From Xiphydria camelus (taxonomy: Eukaryota; Arthropoda; Insecta; Hymenoptera; Xiphydriidae): DNA of 64,000 nucleotides. The notes beneath the pieces are model-generated. The model saw only the letters and a list, made by a program, of their open reading frames with translations. It had not been told where the DNA came from and made no database searches. Of this stretch, positions 1 to 10,840 are shown piece after piece (the first letter of the stretch is position 1; the number at the start of each line of letters is the position of its first letter). The stretch spans positions 1,894,400-1,958,399 of the forward strand of contig OY783197.1 in NCBI GenBank assembly GCA_963678675.1, given 5' to 3'. A program made the translations under genes and the position numbers.

Positions 1-597
1 CGACACAAAACCAGCCAGAATCGCCGACCATTCTCTGGGAAGAGACCAGGAAAAATGACCGGTTTCTGGGAGGATCCTATTCACTTTTTCCACCAAGGTT
101 GGGGTTCGATAAATATTTTTTTTTACTAGCAATTATTTTTCTCGGTATATTCGTCGCCCGGATTGCAGAGTGGATAACTCTTGAGGCAGAGTCATTAAGA
201 GAACGAGTCACGAACGATTCCTCACTTCCGCTCCTCGAAAACACTTCCTACCGCGGTAATGTCGTTTATTGCACAGTTCGTTCAGTTGTTATTTTTCCAC
301 ACATCCGTCCATCTCTCTCGCGAATAGAAGGCTGCAGCGGGATGCTGCACACCGTGCAACCGCAACGGCGTACCTACGCTCGGCATGATGACTGATGGAC
401 GGTGTCGCGTGCTAATGGCTCGTATACATGTATATTATCAGCTGTGCACACTCACGAATTTATCGAATGAAACTGCCAAATGAATATACGCCACGCAAAT
501 GTACACGCCGTAAGCAATTTATGTTTGATCGTTGAACCGTTCACCTCATCCGCGGTCCAGATCGTCTCTCACTCCGCTTTTAGCCGACGCGCCGAAA

Positions 598-1225
598 TAA
601 TTCGGTATTTGCATAAAAACAAATATTCACATTTTTCGATTCAATGTGTAATTTGTACAGGAATTCAATGTACCACGAAAAGGAAAATGTCAGAAACAAG
701 AATTACCGACTTGTAAAATATTATAAGTGCGTTTCTCTATATTGTATTACACTGTTAAAAATGTTTGTAAAATTGGAACACCTTGATACACGAAAGTATT
801 GTAAAATTAGAAATCAAGAGTATTTTGGAAATGATTTATGCAATTATTTTTAAAATATTATTTAACGTAAATGTTGTAATTTTCTCGTAGATTCTTAAAA
901 TTATATTCGAAATTTGTAACTTTTAGAACATTCTATGAAAATTACAACTGCGTATATTAATCTTACAATACGATTTAAATATATGTATGTCGAAAGTTTG
1001 AGAAAAATGTAACCAAAAAAGTATGACCACGAATCGTATCTATCTCAGATTTTCAGCTGGACATTTGTTTCATATCAGCTGAAAAAGTGTGAGAACGAGT
1101 GTGAGAATGATAGTTTTACGAGACGATGACGATTTAAAAAACATTATTTTCCAGCTTGAATAATTTTGTCCAAATTTGTCGAATCTGCAATAAAAAATGT
1201 GTAAGGAAACCGAATTCGCTCGCCT
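598..1225. repeat. Family I repeat fragments interrupted by a J-like piece
   Basis: The left part has TTCGGTATTTGCATAAAAA, then ATAAGTGCGTTTCTCT at about 723. The right part has GAGACGATGACG, TTTTCCAGC and AATAATTTTGTCCAAAT, then CTGCAATAAAAA. Between them (about 985-1085) is AAAAAAGTATGACCACG followed by CGTATC, which resembles the J element at 29170-29588. Small ORFs here are repeat-derived. Confidence 0.6.
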
Positions 1226-2400
1226 TATTTTCCTCCCCTTATACCCTCTCCGTCTCATCCCTCCCTCCTTCCTCAGCCTCAGTACTTCTTCCCATCTCCA
1301 TCCCGTTCCCTCCCTCACCCTCTTTCCGCCGGATGCGCTGCACCAAACGCAAGAAAAACCGAGTAAAGGAACCCCCACCCCCGAACACCTTTCCCGCGCG
1401 CGCATGGATACGTAGTGGGGTGTCGCAACCGCATAGATCCTAAAAGCCGACCGTTTGTTAGGTATGCGACTCCGGGGGAATGCACGTGCGGTAATTAATG
1501 CCGCTGCAGCGCTGCGGGCCAAGAAGTTGGGACACTCGCGCGCGCGCTGAGTCCGAGTAGAACCGGAGCCAAACATTCCTATAGGGGCGCTCGAAACTCC
1601 GTATTGGTCCGACACGTACGGATTACGAGAAGTAAAAGGGGGTTGGGTTCCAGTCATTTATTTTACACCAAGACAGCGCCGCGTGTGCCAGAAGATTAAA
1701 AGAGTGAAAATTTCTCCTTTTAACTTCCCCCTCCCCACTTTCCCTCTTCCCGTAGTCCGTCCATCCCCCCTCCACTCACCGACGCAGAAGCGGCGGCATT
1801 CCAGTCGCTCGTCGGTCTTCATTGGAGAACCGGCAAAAAAAATGCACGTTTCAACGTACGCATGTGCGTATAATCGTGAGTACGGATGACCTGTCGTTTT
1901 CTTTCTTAAGTAAAAGATCTGATATTTGCCACTATAAAAGAATACTTTGAGAGAGATTTCGAATTTACCTTACAGATGTCGCTATATGTCATCAGTCAGT
2001 CATGAATTGGTATGCAAATGAACACAAATTTAATAAACGGTCAAAAATGGCTTGAGCTTTTCATAAGAGATATACAATGTCCGTGTATTTAATTGAATAC
2101 GAGGTGAGCGAAAGGGTTAATCCCTGCGAGGCGTCGGGGTTGGCGACGCGCGAGCGGAGGCGAAGGTGGGAGTCGATCAAAGTCCATGATCGGGGAGTGG
2201 ACATATAGATTCGTTGCGTAAACAAATATTCGTATTTTTAGATTTAATTTTTAATCTGTGCGCTGAGAAAAAAAAGTATGTTTGAAGGAAGTAAATATTA
2301 CTGGACTCAAAGAAATGAGGTTCTTTGCCTAGCTCTAACAGCACATATATAATATTTGGATGAAATAAAATACTCTGGTGAAATGAGTGAATAGAAATTT
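1226..2400. other. Non-coding unique region, pyrimidine-rich then CpG-rich
   Basis: No gene seen. Positions 1230-1330 are C/T-rich. Positions 1440-1640 are CpG-rich with GGTAATTAATGCCGCTGC, a homeodomain-like TAATTA core next to a GC-rich block. Positions 2210-2270 carry a family I fragment. ORFs on both strands are low-complexity and overlap each other. Confidence 0.45.
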
Positions 2401-2968
2401 TCCAGAAATTGATTATTTTTCCTGGCTGCTGCCCAGAGAATCCAGGTCGGCGATTCTGGCTGGTTTTGTGTCGTTAAAGTGACGCTTGATTGACCAGTTA
2501 TTAGCCAGTTTATTTGAATAAGATTTTGTCCAAATTCTAGAAAGTAATTGGCTGGTTTTCGGTTAAATTTGTTTGGCAGTCCGCGTAAATAATTAGACTA
2601 GATTAAGACATAATTTTGGTTTTCCTTCGATGTCGAAATATGCAAATTAACCTGGTGAACTGTCTTCACACTGTCTTTTATTATATTTCCTCAATATTGT
2701 ACCCCGGCGTCACGGATCCGTCGCTGGTGACTTTTCAAAATACAATTTTTTAAACGTACCAACCAATGAATAATTGATTCTCATTATTTCATTAGCCGGG
2801 GTGAATGCCACCGTAGCTAATGAAGTTATGAAATTTAATTATGAATTAGAAATATGACGCGAAACTACATCATTTCGGGCCAGCTACGCGTCACCCCATC
2901 AGGCGAGCACTCCTCAAGACGCTACTAACGGTAACTTTCCTCCCGAAGAGCGGATCTGTCCAATTTAA

Positions 2969-3380
2969 CCCTTTTAGTGCCGGACGACGATATATCGTCG
3001 TTCGCTCAGGACCGATATTGGTTATTTTATTAAAAATGATTGAAAATTTAATACTTATATTTCATACTACGTGATCTACATAAAACTATGATCCAACGAT
3101 GATTATTGTTATGTGCAAATATTGTTTGTAGAAGAGAAACTCGTTTATATGTTTCTCATCATGTTTAATATTTATGTTATTCGTAGATTTTCAATATACA
3201 TATATGCCAATATATGCAATTGCCATTACATTATTCTCTCTTTCTTCTATAATACGCTGCCTTTTGAATTTGTTAAATATCATTCTCTTAGTTTGGTTTT
3301 TATGAGCTTTTTCCTAAACTTCGTAAATTCGTCCGGTTATCTTCGCATAAACATACGGTTTTCGCTCGGCACTAATCGGG
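2969..3380. mobile_element. piggyBac-type non-autonomous element with TTAA duplications
   Basis: TTAA at 2965-2968 and 3381-3384 flank a 412-bp element that starts CCC and ends GGG. Terminal inverted repeats are CCCTTTTAGTGCCGGACG on the left and, read from the right end, CCCGATTAGTGCCGAGCG. A palindrome GACGATATATCGTC follows the left end. TTAA duplication with CCC/GGG ends is the known piggyBac signature. There is no transposase, and the ORF crossing it is not a gene. Confidence 0.88.
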
Positions 3381-3384
3381 TTAA

Positions 3385-4097
3385 TCGAGCTCCGATCTCG
3401 TGCAAGATCCAAACCCCAGCTTCCAATACCTCAAAAGACACGTTTTCGTCCCCAAATTATTTAGCATCCGCTGACACCAGCCTCGAATATTTCCTCGGAG
3501 CGCCGCTCAAAGTGCAACAAGTAGATTCTCCAATTATTACGCTAATTTACCCGCGTACCGCGAAATTAAAATGCGCGCGTTTTCGCTTGTTACGTTCCGC
3601 GCGGAAATCGCCTATAACCCTCGGGCCCGGACCGGGAAGGGTCGTGTGCGCGGAGATAAAATCATTGCGCGATCCCTTCTCAGCGCTACGGGCTCCAAAG
3701 TCGGAGAAACGCGCGGATGGGCGCATGAATAAAAGAACGATAACCGCGATGTACAGGGAGGAGGAGGAGGAGGAGGAGGAGGAGGAGGAGGAGGAGGGGG
3801 GGGATCAACGAAGTGGAGGGAAGAAAACTTTCGCGTCCCCGCCGAGGCTACATATTTAAATCTGGCTTTACGACTCAGTCGCTAATGGAGCCGCAAGACG
3901 CGCCTCGCCACACGGCTTTGCGCTCGTGCATCGTGCATTTTTAATCCCCCGCTTCTCGTCCCCATCGCGCGATAAGCCCACCACCCGAGCGCCCGGCGCG
4001 GCCTCTCAGCTCGGCCGCGAGTTTTGAGGGACCGGCGACGATCGACTCTTTTCGCCGGACCGCGCGTAACGAGCTCGCGCCGCCCGCGGAGAAGTTG
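3385..4097. other. CpG-rich unique region with a (GGA)n tract
   Basis: No gene seen. Positions 3515-3620 combine CCAATTATTACGCTAATTTA and GAAATTAAAATG with CpG-rich flanks, a possible conserved non-coding element. Positions 3757-3808 are a (GGA)n microsatellite ending in a G run. The long + ORF here gets its Glu stretch from that microsatellite. Confidence 0.45.
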
Positions 4098-4206
4098 TAG
4101 GGTAAACCGGGGTGATTTGGTGAATGAAGTTGGCCCCTCGTTTCCATGGAAAGTAATGGAAACGAGGGGCCAACTTCACTCGCCAAATCACCCCGTTTCA
4201 CCCTAT
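4098..4206. repeat. P hairpin element (GTTGGCCCCTCG), longest and most perfect copy
   Basis: A 109-bp near-perfect palindrome. The left arm has TAGGGTAAACCGGGGTGA, TTTGGTGAATGAAG and TTGGCCCCTCGTTTCC; a short loop GGAAAGTA follows; then comes the complement GGAAACGAGGGGCCAA through GGGGTGAAACGG-type sequence to CACCCTA. Further copies lie at 6398, 6541, 6713 and 43963, with a single arm at 7855. Confidence 0.9.
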
Positions 4207-4414
4207 GTTTGAGGTAGGTGCGGTAAAATCCGCTTAATACGATTTTCGAGGAGACGCGCAAAACGAGACGCGATTCTTCGGTTCTTTGACAAGGAAGTAG
4301 GTAGTAATCTTCCTTTGAGGTAAGTTTTATATTGCCTGACCCAGTACTAAATTTTCAAATGAGTTTAACTTTTGAAAGGCATCATCGTATGTGAAAATGG
4401 AGCAAACGTGCACA

Positions 4415-4637
4415 GGGAAGAAAAAATTAATTGGATCTAATGAAAATTACTTGCGGGGTCGCACACAAGTAATTATTTATTTATCTGCACACATCCATGA
4501 CATTTTTAATGCTTCTCAATCAGATATCTTTTCCTTACAATCATGTGAAATAGTATGCGATCGCAAGGAAGAAATATCTGATTAATATGAAAAAAAGATA
4601 AAAGGTATTGACGTCTAAATAAACGGTTTTTCTTCCC
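4415..4637. mobile_element. Small MITE with GGGAAGAAAAA ends
   Basis: Terminal inverted repeats GGGAAGAAAAA (left) and TTTTTCTTCCC (right) enclose about 223 bp. An inner pair ATCAGATATCTTTTCCTT/AAGGAAGAAATATCTGAT adds a second stem, so most of the element folds. Non-coding. Confidence 0.75.
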
Positions 4638-4703
4638 TCCTGTAAAATTTTCTAAAACGGAGTTAGATACTTTTCTTATTAGGGCGACGAGATATATAGA
4701 TTT

Positions 4704-4934
4704 TTGTCGCTTTTTGTATACTTCGCGAGTACTTACAACACGTATCCATATATTTCAAAAATATTTTTAATGTACGGAAAAAGAATATATTTCTCATGTG
4801 TGATAAAAATATATTTAAGAATATTGATTGCATAGAAAATTGAAAATATACATTTTATCAATACACTCAAAATGTATTTAAATGTTATCAAATATATTGC
4901 AAGTACTTGCGAAGCATACGAAAAACGGCGAAAA
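4704..4934. repeat. Inverted-repeat element
   Basis: The left arm CTTTTTGTATACTTCGCGAG followed by TACTTACAA pairs with the right arm TTGCAAGTACTTGCGAAGCA and TACGAAAAA. The interior is AT-rich with ATTTAAGAAT and CATTTTATCA repeats. It abuts the next element at 4938. Confidence 0.7.
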
Positions 4935-4937
4935 CAA

Positions 4938-5177
4938 ATACAAGGTGTAACGGTGAAGAGGGCTAAAACATGAGGAGTTTTATTCTGTTTAGAGTTAGCA
5001 TTACTGACAAGTAATATGACTTTCTGTAATCTCCGTTCCTCGGAACTCACTTGACTGTCAACTCTTTGTCAAAGTGACAATAGGATGGCAGGATGTCATG
5101 CCATTTAGTTGGTGTATAGATTCTGAACAGAATTAGGCTGTTTCTGTTTCAGTCCTTTTGGTCATTACACCTTGTAT
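4938..5177. mobile_element. MITE with ACAAGGTGTAA ends
   Basis: The ends ATACAAGGTGTAA (left) and TTACACCTTGTAT (right) are perfect inverted repeats around 240 bp. The interior GAGGGCTAAAACATGAGGAG and TCTGTTTAGAGTTAGC match a partial copy at about 34014-34100. Confidence 0.85.
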
Positions 5178-5225
5178 ATTTTGAATACTCGCGCGCGATA
5201 CAAATATATAACTTTCTCGCAAAGA

Positions 5226-5632
5226 CGTGTACGGAGAAAAAAATCGTTTCATGTAACTAAATTTCGAGTGGCCAAATAAACACCATACGAGTGTAAACTT
5301 ACTGAAACAATCTCATTATTCATTAACTTTTGGCCTACATCGATAAGACCTTGTCACAAATAAAAATGTAATCTTGAAAAAAGTACTATGCAAGCATGAA
5401 CCAACAGCTTACAGACAATAAGATGATGATGATCCTTCCTGGCGAGTAAGTTTAGACTTATACGATATATAGTTACTTGAACAAATATTTAGTTGAAGCA
5501 GCCGAGTATCGAGTTACTTCGACTACATTTTAATTGCTTCAATTACATATTTATTGAGACAACTGTATATTTCACTGGCCGCTCGTAACCTTAAAATTTA
5601 GTTGAATCAAACGACTGTTGTTCTCATTGTCA
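5226..5632. mobile_element. Family D element with nested E palindrome
   Basis: The D start (GAAAAAAATCGTTTCATG, AACTAAATTTCGAG) is cut at about 5272 and resumes at 5467 with ATAGTTACTTGAACAAATAT, ending in CCGCTCGTAACC, TTTAGTTGAATCAAACGA and TTCTCATTG. The inserted 5272-5466 is a diverged E copy (TTTTGGCCTACATCGATAAG, GGCGAGTAAGTTTAGACTTA). Confidence 0.75.
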
Positions 5633-5639
5633 GTGTGTC

Positions 5640-6390
5640 TTCGCATCCGCTGTAATAAACCGTCCGACGTTCCCAGCCGACTTAGCGTCGAAATTACGCT
5701 CGAGTAGGCATCCACTGAAAACGCTCGCACGCTTCGTTAAGGTGGATCCGCACAAACGCGACCCTGGGGGCGCTCGACCCATTGAATTCCATCCCTGAAG
5801 CCCTCCCCCCTCCGCCGACTCATCGGCGAATTGCCAATGCAATTATGGCGCTCTTGAAGCGCGCGAGGAAACCGATTGCGGCTTTTCCTTCTTTTCTTCT
5901 CTTCTTCTTTTCTAGATATCACACACCGAACACGCCCGACATTTTCACTTAATCGACTTTGAATAATTCATATATTTAACGTCTCCCTATTTCCCCCTCT
6001 TTTTTCCTTTACAGCGTCACGTCGACGCTCGAAAGTGCACGTGACGTATACGCGGAAGTTGGCGTTTCGAGCTCTTTTTTTCGGATAGGTATATATATAT
6101 ATATAGTATTCTCCCTTTGCCCCGCCCCACGACGACGGTAACGTGGCAATTTTCTCTGACAGCCGCGCTTCCGCGGCGCTCTTGGAGCGAAATGAAAAGG
6201 GATCCTGCATTTAGCAGCTGCGACGCGGTGCACGCGCTTATCGCTGAAAGTGTATACATACATGTGGATAGTTGGTGGATGGGCGGTGGAACTTTTCGCG
6301 ACGTCTCGTTTCGATCTGAGTCTCTTATCGGCGCTGTATGCATTCGGAATACCCCCCCAAGGTGTCACGTGGAATGCGCTTCGTGGATAG
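5640..6390. other. Unique CpG-rich region, no gene seen
   Basis: Several overlapping ORFs occur on both strands but none shows a recognisable domain. It contains a short (TA)n run at 6090-6105. Confidence 0.4.
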
Positions 6391-6397
6391 TTGCGAG

Positions 6398-6473
6398 GTA
6401 GGAGAGTTGGCCCCTCGATGCCACGGCGAGTAATAGAAATGAGGGGCCAACTTCCCTTGTCGACTCCCCTACC
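6398..6473. repeat. P hairpin, cluster copy 1
   Basis: Left GGTAGGAGAGTTGGCCCCTC, loop GATGCCACGGCGAGTAATAG, right GAGGGGCCAACTTCCC then ACTCCCCTACC. The outer stem (GGTAGG/CCTACC) still pairs. Confidence 0.85.
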
Positions 6474-6540
6474 GCTTCAATGAATTATTTGTATGCGAAA
6501 AAGATTACATTGTTGAACCTTTCTCACTAAGAGTTTGTGG

Positions 6541-6620
6541 CAAGTCGATACGAAAGAAGTTGGCCCCTCGTTGCCGTGATAAGTGATGTGAACGAGGGGC
6601 CAACCTCCCGTATCGACTCA
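6541..6620. repeat. P hairpin, cluster copy 2
   Basis: Left CAAGTCGATACGAAAGAAG then TTGGCCCCTCGTT; right AACGAGGGGCCAACCTCC then CGTATCGACTC. Outer stem GAGTCGATACG-type pairing is kept. Confidence 0.85.
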
Positions 6621-6712
6621 CTGCGGTCTCCTCTGTCGCTCCAGTTAACTATTCGTGTATACGGAAAGATTAAATTTTCGAATTTTTCTCACTTAAAGAC
6701 CGCGGCGAGTCG

Positions 6713-6778
6713 ACACGGAAGAAGTTGGCCCCTCGTCGCCGTGAAGAGTACTGGAAACGAGGGGCCAACAATTCCCCA
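6713..6778. repeat. P hairpin, cluster copy 3
   Basis: Left GCGAGTCGACACGGAAGAAG then TTGGCCCCTCG; right CGAGGGGCCAACAATTCC. The right outer stem is lost. The preceding 50 bases (GAAAGATTAAATTTTC, TTTTCTCACTTAAAGA) resemble those before copy 2, so a unit of about 165 bp is tandemly repeated. Confidence 0.8.
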
Positions 6779-6789
6779 CGAATAAACGC

Positions 6790-7525
6790 CGAACGGGTTT
6801 ACCAGCGTACAAGAGGAGCACTTCGAGCCGTCGCTATAGTTTTGTCGGACGCGGCGGTAGTTTGACTTGTTATTTCGCCAGAGTGGAGCGAATCCCGCGT
6901 CGCCCGTAGCTTCATTAAAGCCCACTCGACCGAGCGAGGGAGGCGGCTCCGACGCTGGAGAAAGTAACGCGGCGGGCGAGTGTGTGCGCGGGGGTGAGTG
7001 GGCTCGAGAGGAGGAAGAGTGTCGTGGGCCGGCGGATGGTTTTGCGCGGGTGAGGGAAAGGGGGCCGCGCGAGAAAGAAGGGGGAATCACCGGACTGCAT
7101 ATTTAGCGAACGGGACGCGGTACCTACCCACGATGTATAGAGCCCGGCGGTACCGGCCAGTTCAAGGGCCATCCGCAGCGCGCCCACAACAACCCTCCAT
7201 CGTCTGCCATGAATATTACATCGTGTTATTACAAACGCGCGTACATATTTTATGCGCGGTCCCGAGCGATAATTATTGCGATTATTATTATTAATAAAGC
7301 GTTCGCGCGGTCAACCGCGTGGGCTCCCGGGATTTATCGTTCCCGCGCGTCGCTATTACTTTGCGGATGATGACGAGGAAAGACGCGAGCGCGACGACAC
7401 GCCGCCGCGCCGCCCGGGGAATCCGGGGCTACGTCGCGCGCAAATTTCGTCGAGCCGTATAGCAGCCGAGTTGCGAGAGTTTGCGGAGAGAGAAATATTT
7501 CGTAGAATCGACTGAGTGTTTGTTT
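6790..7525. other. CpG-rich unique region, candidate cis-regulatory DNA
   Basis: No gene seen. Positions 7205-7300 hold CCATGAATATTACATCGTG, GATAATTATTGCGATTATT and TTAATAAAG, dense homeodomain-like cores within CpG-rich flanks. Many overlapping ORFs on both strands have composition-driven sequences. Confidence 0.4.
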
Positions 7526-7539
7526 GTATATCACTTGTA

Positions 7540-7574
7540 GTAATAATAATAATAATTATTATTATTATTATTAG
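7540..7574. repeat. (TAA)n/(TTA)n self-complementary microsatellite
   Basis: TAATAATAATAATAATTATT continues into TTATTATTATTA, a perfect palindrome of a trinucleotide repeat. Confidence 0.9.
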
Positions 7575-7619
7575 CAGTAATTATAAGTAATGATTATAAG
7601 CATTGTAAATGATCAATGG

Positions 7620-8035
7620 TTAATACTTATTTGTCCCGATGAGAAACTCAAATAGACTTGTGTGATCATCATCACGACGTCCATATAAACTACAATAATA
7701 AATTGATCGTTCTAAAGTTTACTTTGTTTTCAAGCATGAATTTGAGGAAATAACTATTCTTAAATAAATTGTTAAATTTAAAATACTATGTGATTCAAAT
7801 TAATCGCCGTATTTATTACTGCAAAATATACCTATTTACGAAAAATCGTGCTTAGGGTAAAATGGAGTGTGTTGGCCCAGGAAGTTGGCCCCTCGTTTAC
7901 ATTATTTTCCGTAGCACCGTATATGGAGAATACACGTTCAGTATTTTATTTATATTATTTTCAAATCATTTAATGTTATGAGATTGTTGCATCAACGAGT
8001 CTTACGAAACGACGACGTAGATAAACTTTTAACAC
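7620..8035. repeat. Family K repeat, interrupted by a single P arm
   Basis: Shares TAGACTTGTGTGATCATCA, AAACTACAATAATAAATTG, AAATTGTTAAATTTA and GATTCAAATTAATCGC with the copy at 35755-36055, and in reverse with 43530-43700. Positions 7855-7903 (AGGGTAAAATGGAGTG, GAAGTTGGCCCCTCGTTT) are one arm of the P hairpin and are absent from the other K copies. Confidence 0.75.
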
Positions 8036-8059
8036 TCTAAAACTACCGAACGGTCAAGC

Positions 8060-8232
8060 GTTCTAAAAGGCGGTCATTTTAATGGGTGATTATCTCGTTA
8101 TCTACGGATTTTTATCCCATACGACTATAGAACTTTTTTGTAGACCGAAATATACTCTACAAAAAAGTTCTATACGGATTTCGACAAAAATCTCACGGGC
8201 TGCGAGATAATCGAGGTTGAATGGCACTCTGA
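8060..8232. repeat. E-related palindrome with a perfect 18-bp stem
   Basis: Outer arms GATTATCTCGTTATC and GCGAGATAATCGA pair. Inside, 8126-8143 (TATAGAACTTTTTTGTAG) and 8157-8174 are exact complements around a 13-nt loop. Confidence 0.8.
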
Positions 8233-8239
8233 ATAAAGC

Positions 8240-8745
8240 ACCAGTCAAATTAACTGCCTATAATGCGATAGTTCCAGCGTTAAATACCGTTTTCCGGCCC
8301 AACTGAGGCTTAAGATGAAAAACGAAAAATGTGGGGCAAATAATTTCTTTGAAATTTTTTGTATTTGCAATAAGCAAAATTAATTAAAAAAGCCGAATTC
8401 ATCTAGAATAATCATCAACGTAACGACTTTTGCAAGCCGTTTGATCCCGAAAGGACGCGATATTTCGGCGCGGGCTTCGAGAAGGGCAAGATATATATTT
8501 AGCTGGTGAGCCGTCACGGAAAAGCACGGGAACCCGTGGGTGTTGCTGCGCTTACGTCACGAACGGACCCCTCGGGCGGACTAATTCGAAATTTCTTTCG
8601 ACGAAGTCGAAAAAAGCGCGCGTCGTCCTTTTGATGTCCTGCAACGCGCGGGCGACGAAGCTCGTCTTATTTTCGTCGCGCAGAGTGATACGCTCTCCAC
8701 GCCGCTGCGAGTTGGCTTCGCGATTGCCTGCCGTCAGACACAGCC
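8240..8745. other. Unique sequence with a family I fragment, no gene seen
   Basis: About 8310-8400 resembles family I (AAAAACGAAAAATGTGGGGC, AAATAATTTC, TTGCAATAAGCAAAATTAA, GCCGAATTCATC). The rest is CpG-rich and unassigned. Confidence 0.4.
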
Positions 8746-8747
8746 GC

Positions 8748-9277
8748 GCTGAGAAAAATAACCAAAATCCTGGAAACCACACCAAAAAAATGATGTTGCA
8801 GTCTCAGCAAAACTGGGTTTAGCTGAGAATATTTTGCTGTCGTGATACAAATATTATCCGCGGCGACAAAAGATATGTCGAATAATACAAATATTTGCCG
8901 GGATAGCAAATATTTTTACCGGAGAAAATTTCACTACGACTGCAATTAAGTTTGCGATAGACATATATTTTGCTGCCACAGATAATACTTTTGTCGTTAT
9001 AGGAACAAGTTCTCAGAAAAACCTAGTTTTGCTAAGACTGTAAAATTATTTTTTGTCCTTGCATAACCAAGCCCTTTGGTAAAATCTGGATCCTCCATTT
9101 GTTTGGTAAGACTGACCATTTTCTGGTTAGAATAACTAGACGTATAGTTACTAAACATGTAATTAAAATAACTAAATATTTGATTAAACTTACTATTATA
9201 GTATTTTGATTAGAATAACTAGACTCGTTTATCCAGATGCGTTTTGTCATTTTAACCAAGTTATTTTTCTCGGTATC
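8748..9277. mobile_element. Family A element with nested L palindrome
   Basis: A ends: CTGAGAAAAATAACC (left) and GTTATTTTTCTC (right), with GCGTTTTGTCATTTTAACC near the right end. An L palindrome is inserted at about 8785-9057 (left CAGTCTCAGCAAAACTGGGT, right ACCTAGTTTTGCTAAGACTG). A resumes with CCCTTTGGTAAAATCTGGAT. Confidence 0.75.
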
Positions 9278-9479
9278 AAAGTAGCCACTCAATTCTGCTC
9301 GCAAAATTCCTCGACTTTCCCCGGTTTTCCTGAAATCACTAATTTTCCACGACTTTTTAGTTTGCGAGATGTAAAGCAACAATTGAATTGCTGTAATAAT
9401 ATAGTTCATACATGCAGAAGAATGTGTGTGACGACGCAAAATAATTTAAGAGAAGAGAATCTCTAAAACCCTCTAGCTT

Positions 9480-9934
9480 TATCAATAATCCCCCGACATT
9501 TCCCTGACCGATTAAGTCCCCCGACATTTCCCGCTTTCCAGTTGAGTTGCTACCAACGCGTGCGCACGCCGCAAGGTCGTATATCGATAAGTCGATATCA
9601 TCGATAAAATATCAACATCTCGACGTTCGCGATATAAAAATCCCCGCTCCCCCCGCGCGCGTTCGTTATTGATACCTATACGTAGATAGAAAAAAAAACC
9701 ACCACCCCGTAAAATACCTTCACCCCGCGCACACACATCGCGATCGAACGCATGCACCGCGTTCAGTTTCGGCGCGAAGTTCCCCATGAATAATAAACCC
9801 GATCGAAGGTTCCACCTCCCCCCTCCCCCGCCACCGGAACAGACTAGAAAAAGCATCCTCGAGGAGTATTAAAAATTTATCGGGAGCCCCGCCCACCCGC
9901 CGGGTGGTCGAACGATCCTTAATAAGGATACTCA

Positions 9935-9972
<38 letters not shown>

Positions 9973-10840
9973 TTGGCTGCGGGGGGTGCCCTTATTTTTC
10001 ACCGTTTCTTCTTCAGGTACATCAGCCTCGCGGTTCACCCCCCACCCTCCACCCACTCGGCAGACCTCCAGAGGTCTCTTCGCTCGCTCCGGCGTTTGCT
10101 CGGTATTCACTTAGAACCCTCGTCCTCTCGCTCTCTTGCCTCGCGCTCTCCGCAGCCTCCACAGCATCCTTCTATCTCCGTCCGATCCTATTCAGGACTC
10201 GGGCGGCGTCCCTGTCGCACCAGCGCCGCGCGCCAAGAGGGGAGCCGGTCTCGGACCCCGCCGCCGCCGCCTACGCTCTTCCTCCCCCCCCCCCTCTCGC
10301 TCGCTACGTACCCTCGCCGCGCCGCTGCTGGTCTCATTACACTGACGAAGTACGCGCCGGGAAAGCAATGCGCGCGCGGAGCTTCTTACAAAGAGGAGGG
10401 CTTTTGTTGCGGTCGAAGTATCCGAGCGGGATGCATCTTGTACGTCGCCCTCTACACCCTCGCACCCCTTCCACGTCTATACCGGAAAGCAATATCTTAA
10501 AAGATGACGACTGGCCCGTGTCCAAAGTTGGAGGCTCTCATTGCCCGCGCGGGATGTCGATATATTGTGTATGCAGATTTGTAGGTGTGCGCTCGTGTAC
10601 GGCTGAATCTCCCGCGAACAAAATCTCCGAGAGCTCGGTATCTGTTATCCTTCTTGGAAAACAGGGGAAAAGTGCCTCGGTGGAAAAAAGTTAATAGAAA
10701 TTTCCCGGGAACCGGTCATTTTTCTTGGTCTCCGCTCGTGTCCTTTGAACGATTTAATCCTAGAAAAAATATTCGCTTTAAGGGTCTATCAAAATTAAAA
10801 TAAAAGCCACCGGTTTCATTACTCGCCATTCGCTTATCTT
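9480..10840. other. CpG- and pyrimidine-rich unique region
   Basis: No gene seen. Contains a (GA)n microsatellite at 9935-9972 and long C/T-rich stretches to about 10330. The 198-codon + ORF begins in the microsatellite and is low-complexity, so I do not call it. Confidence 0.4.

Larger units (their letters stand above)
1..2473. repeat. Long-range inverted repeat (arms 1-60 and 2414-2473)
   Basis: The first 60 bases are the near-complement of 2414-2473. CGACACAAAACCAGCCAGAA on the left pairs with the end of the right arm, and shared CCAGAGAAT-type and TTTTTCCTGG segments follow. The arms face each other with about 2.35 kb between them. Whether the left arm continues beyond the window is unknown. 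The interior holds family I fragments and unique CpG-rich DNA, not a transposase. Confidence 0.75.

Noticed and set aside
3113..3859. 248-codon + ORF with a poly-Glu tail
   Set aside because: It starts inside the piggyBac-type element and crosses a (GGA)n microsatellite, so it has no coding unity.
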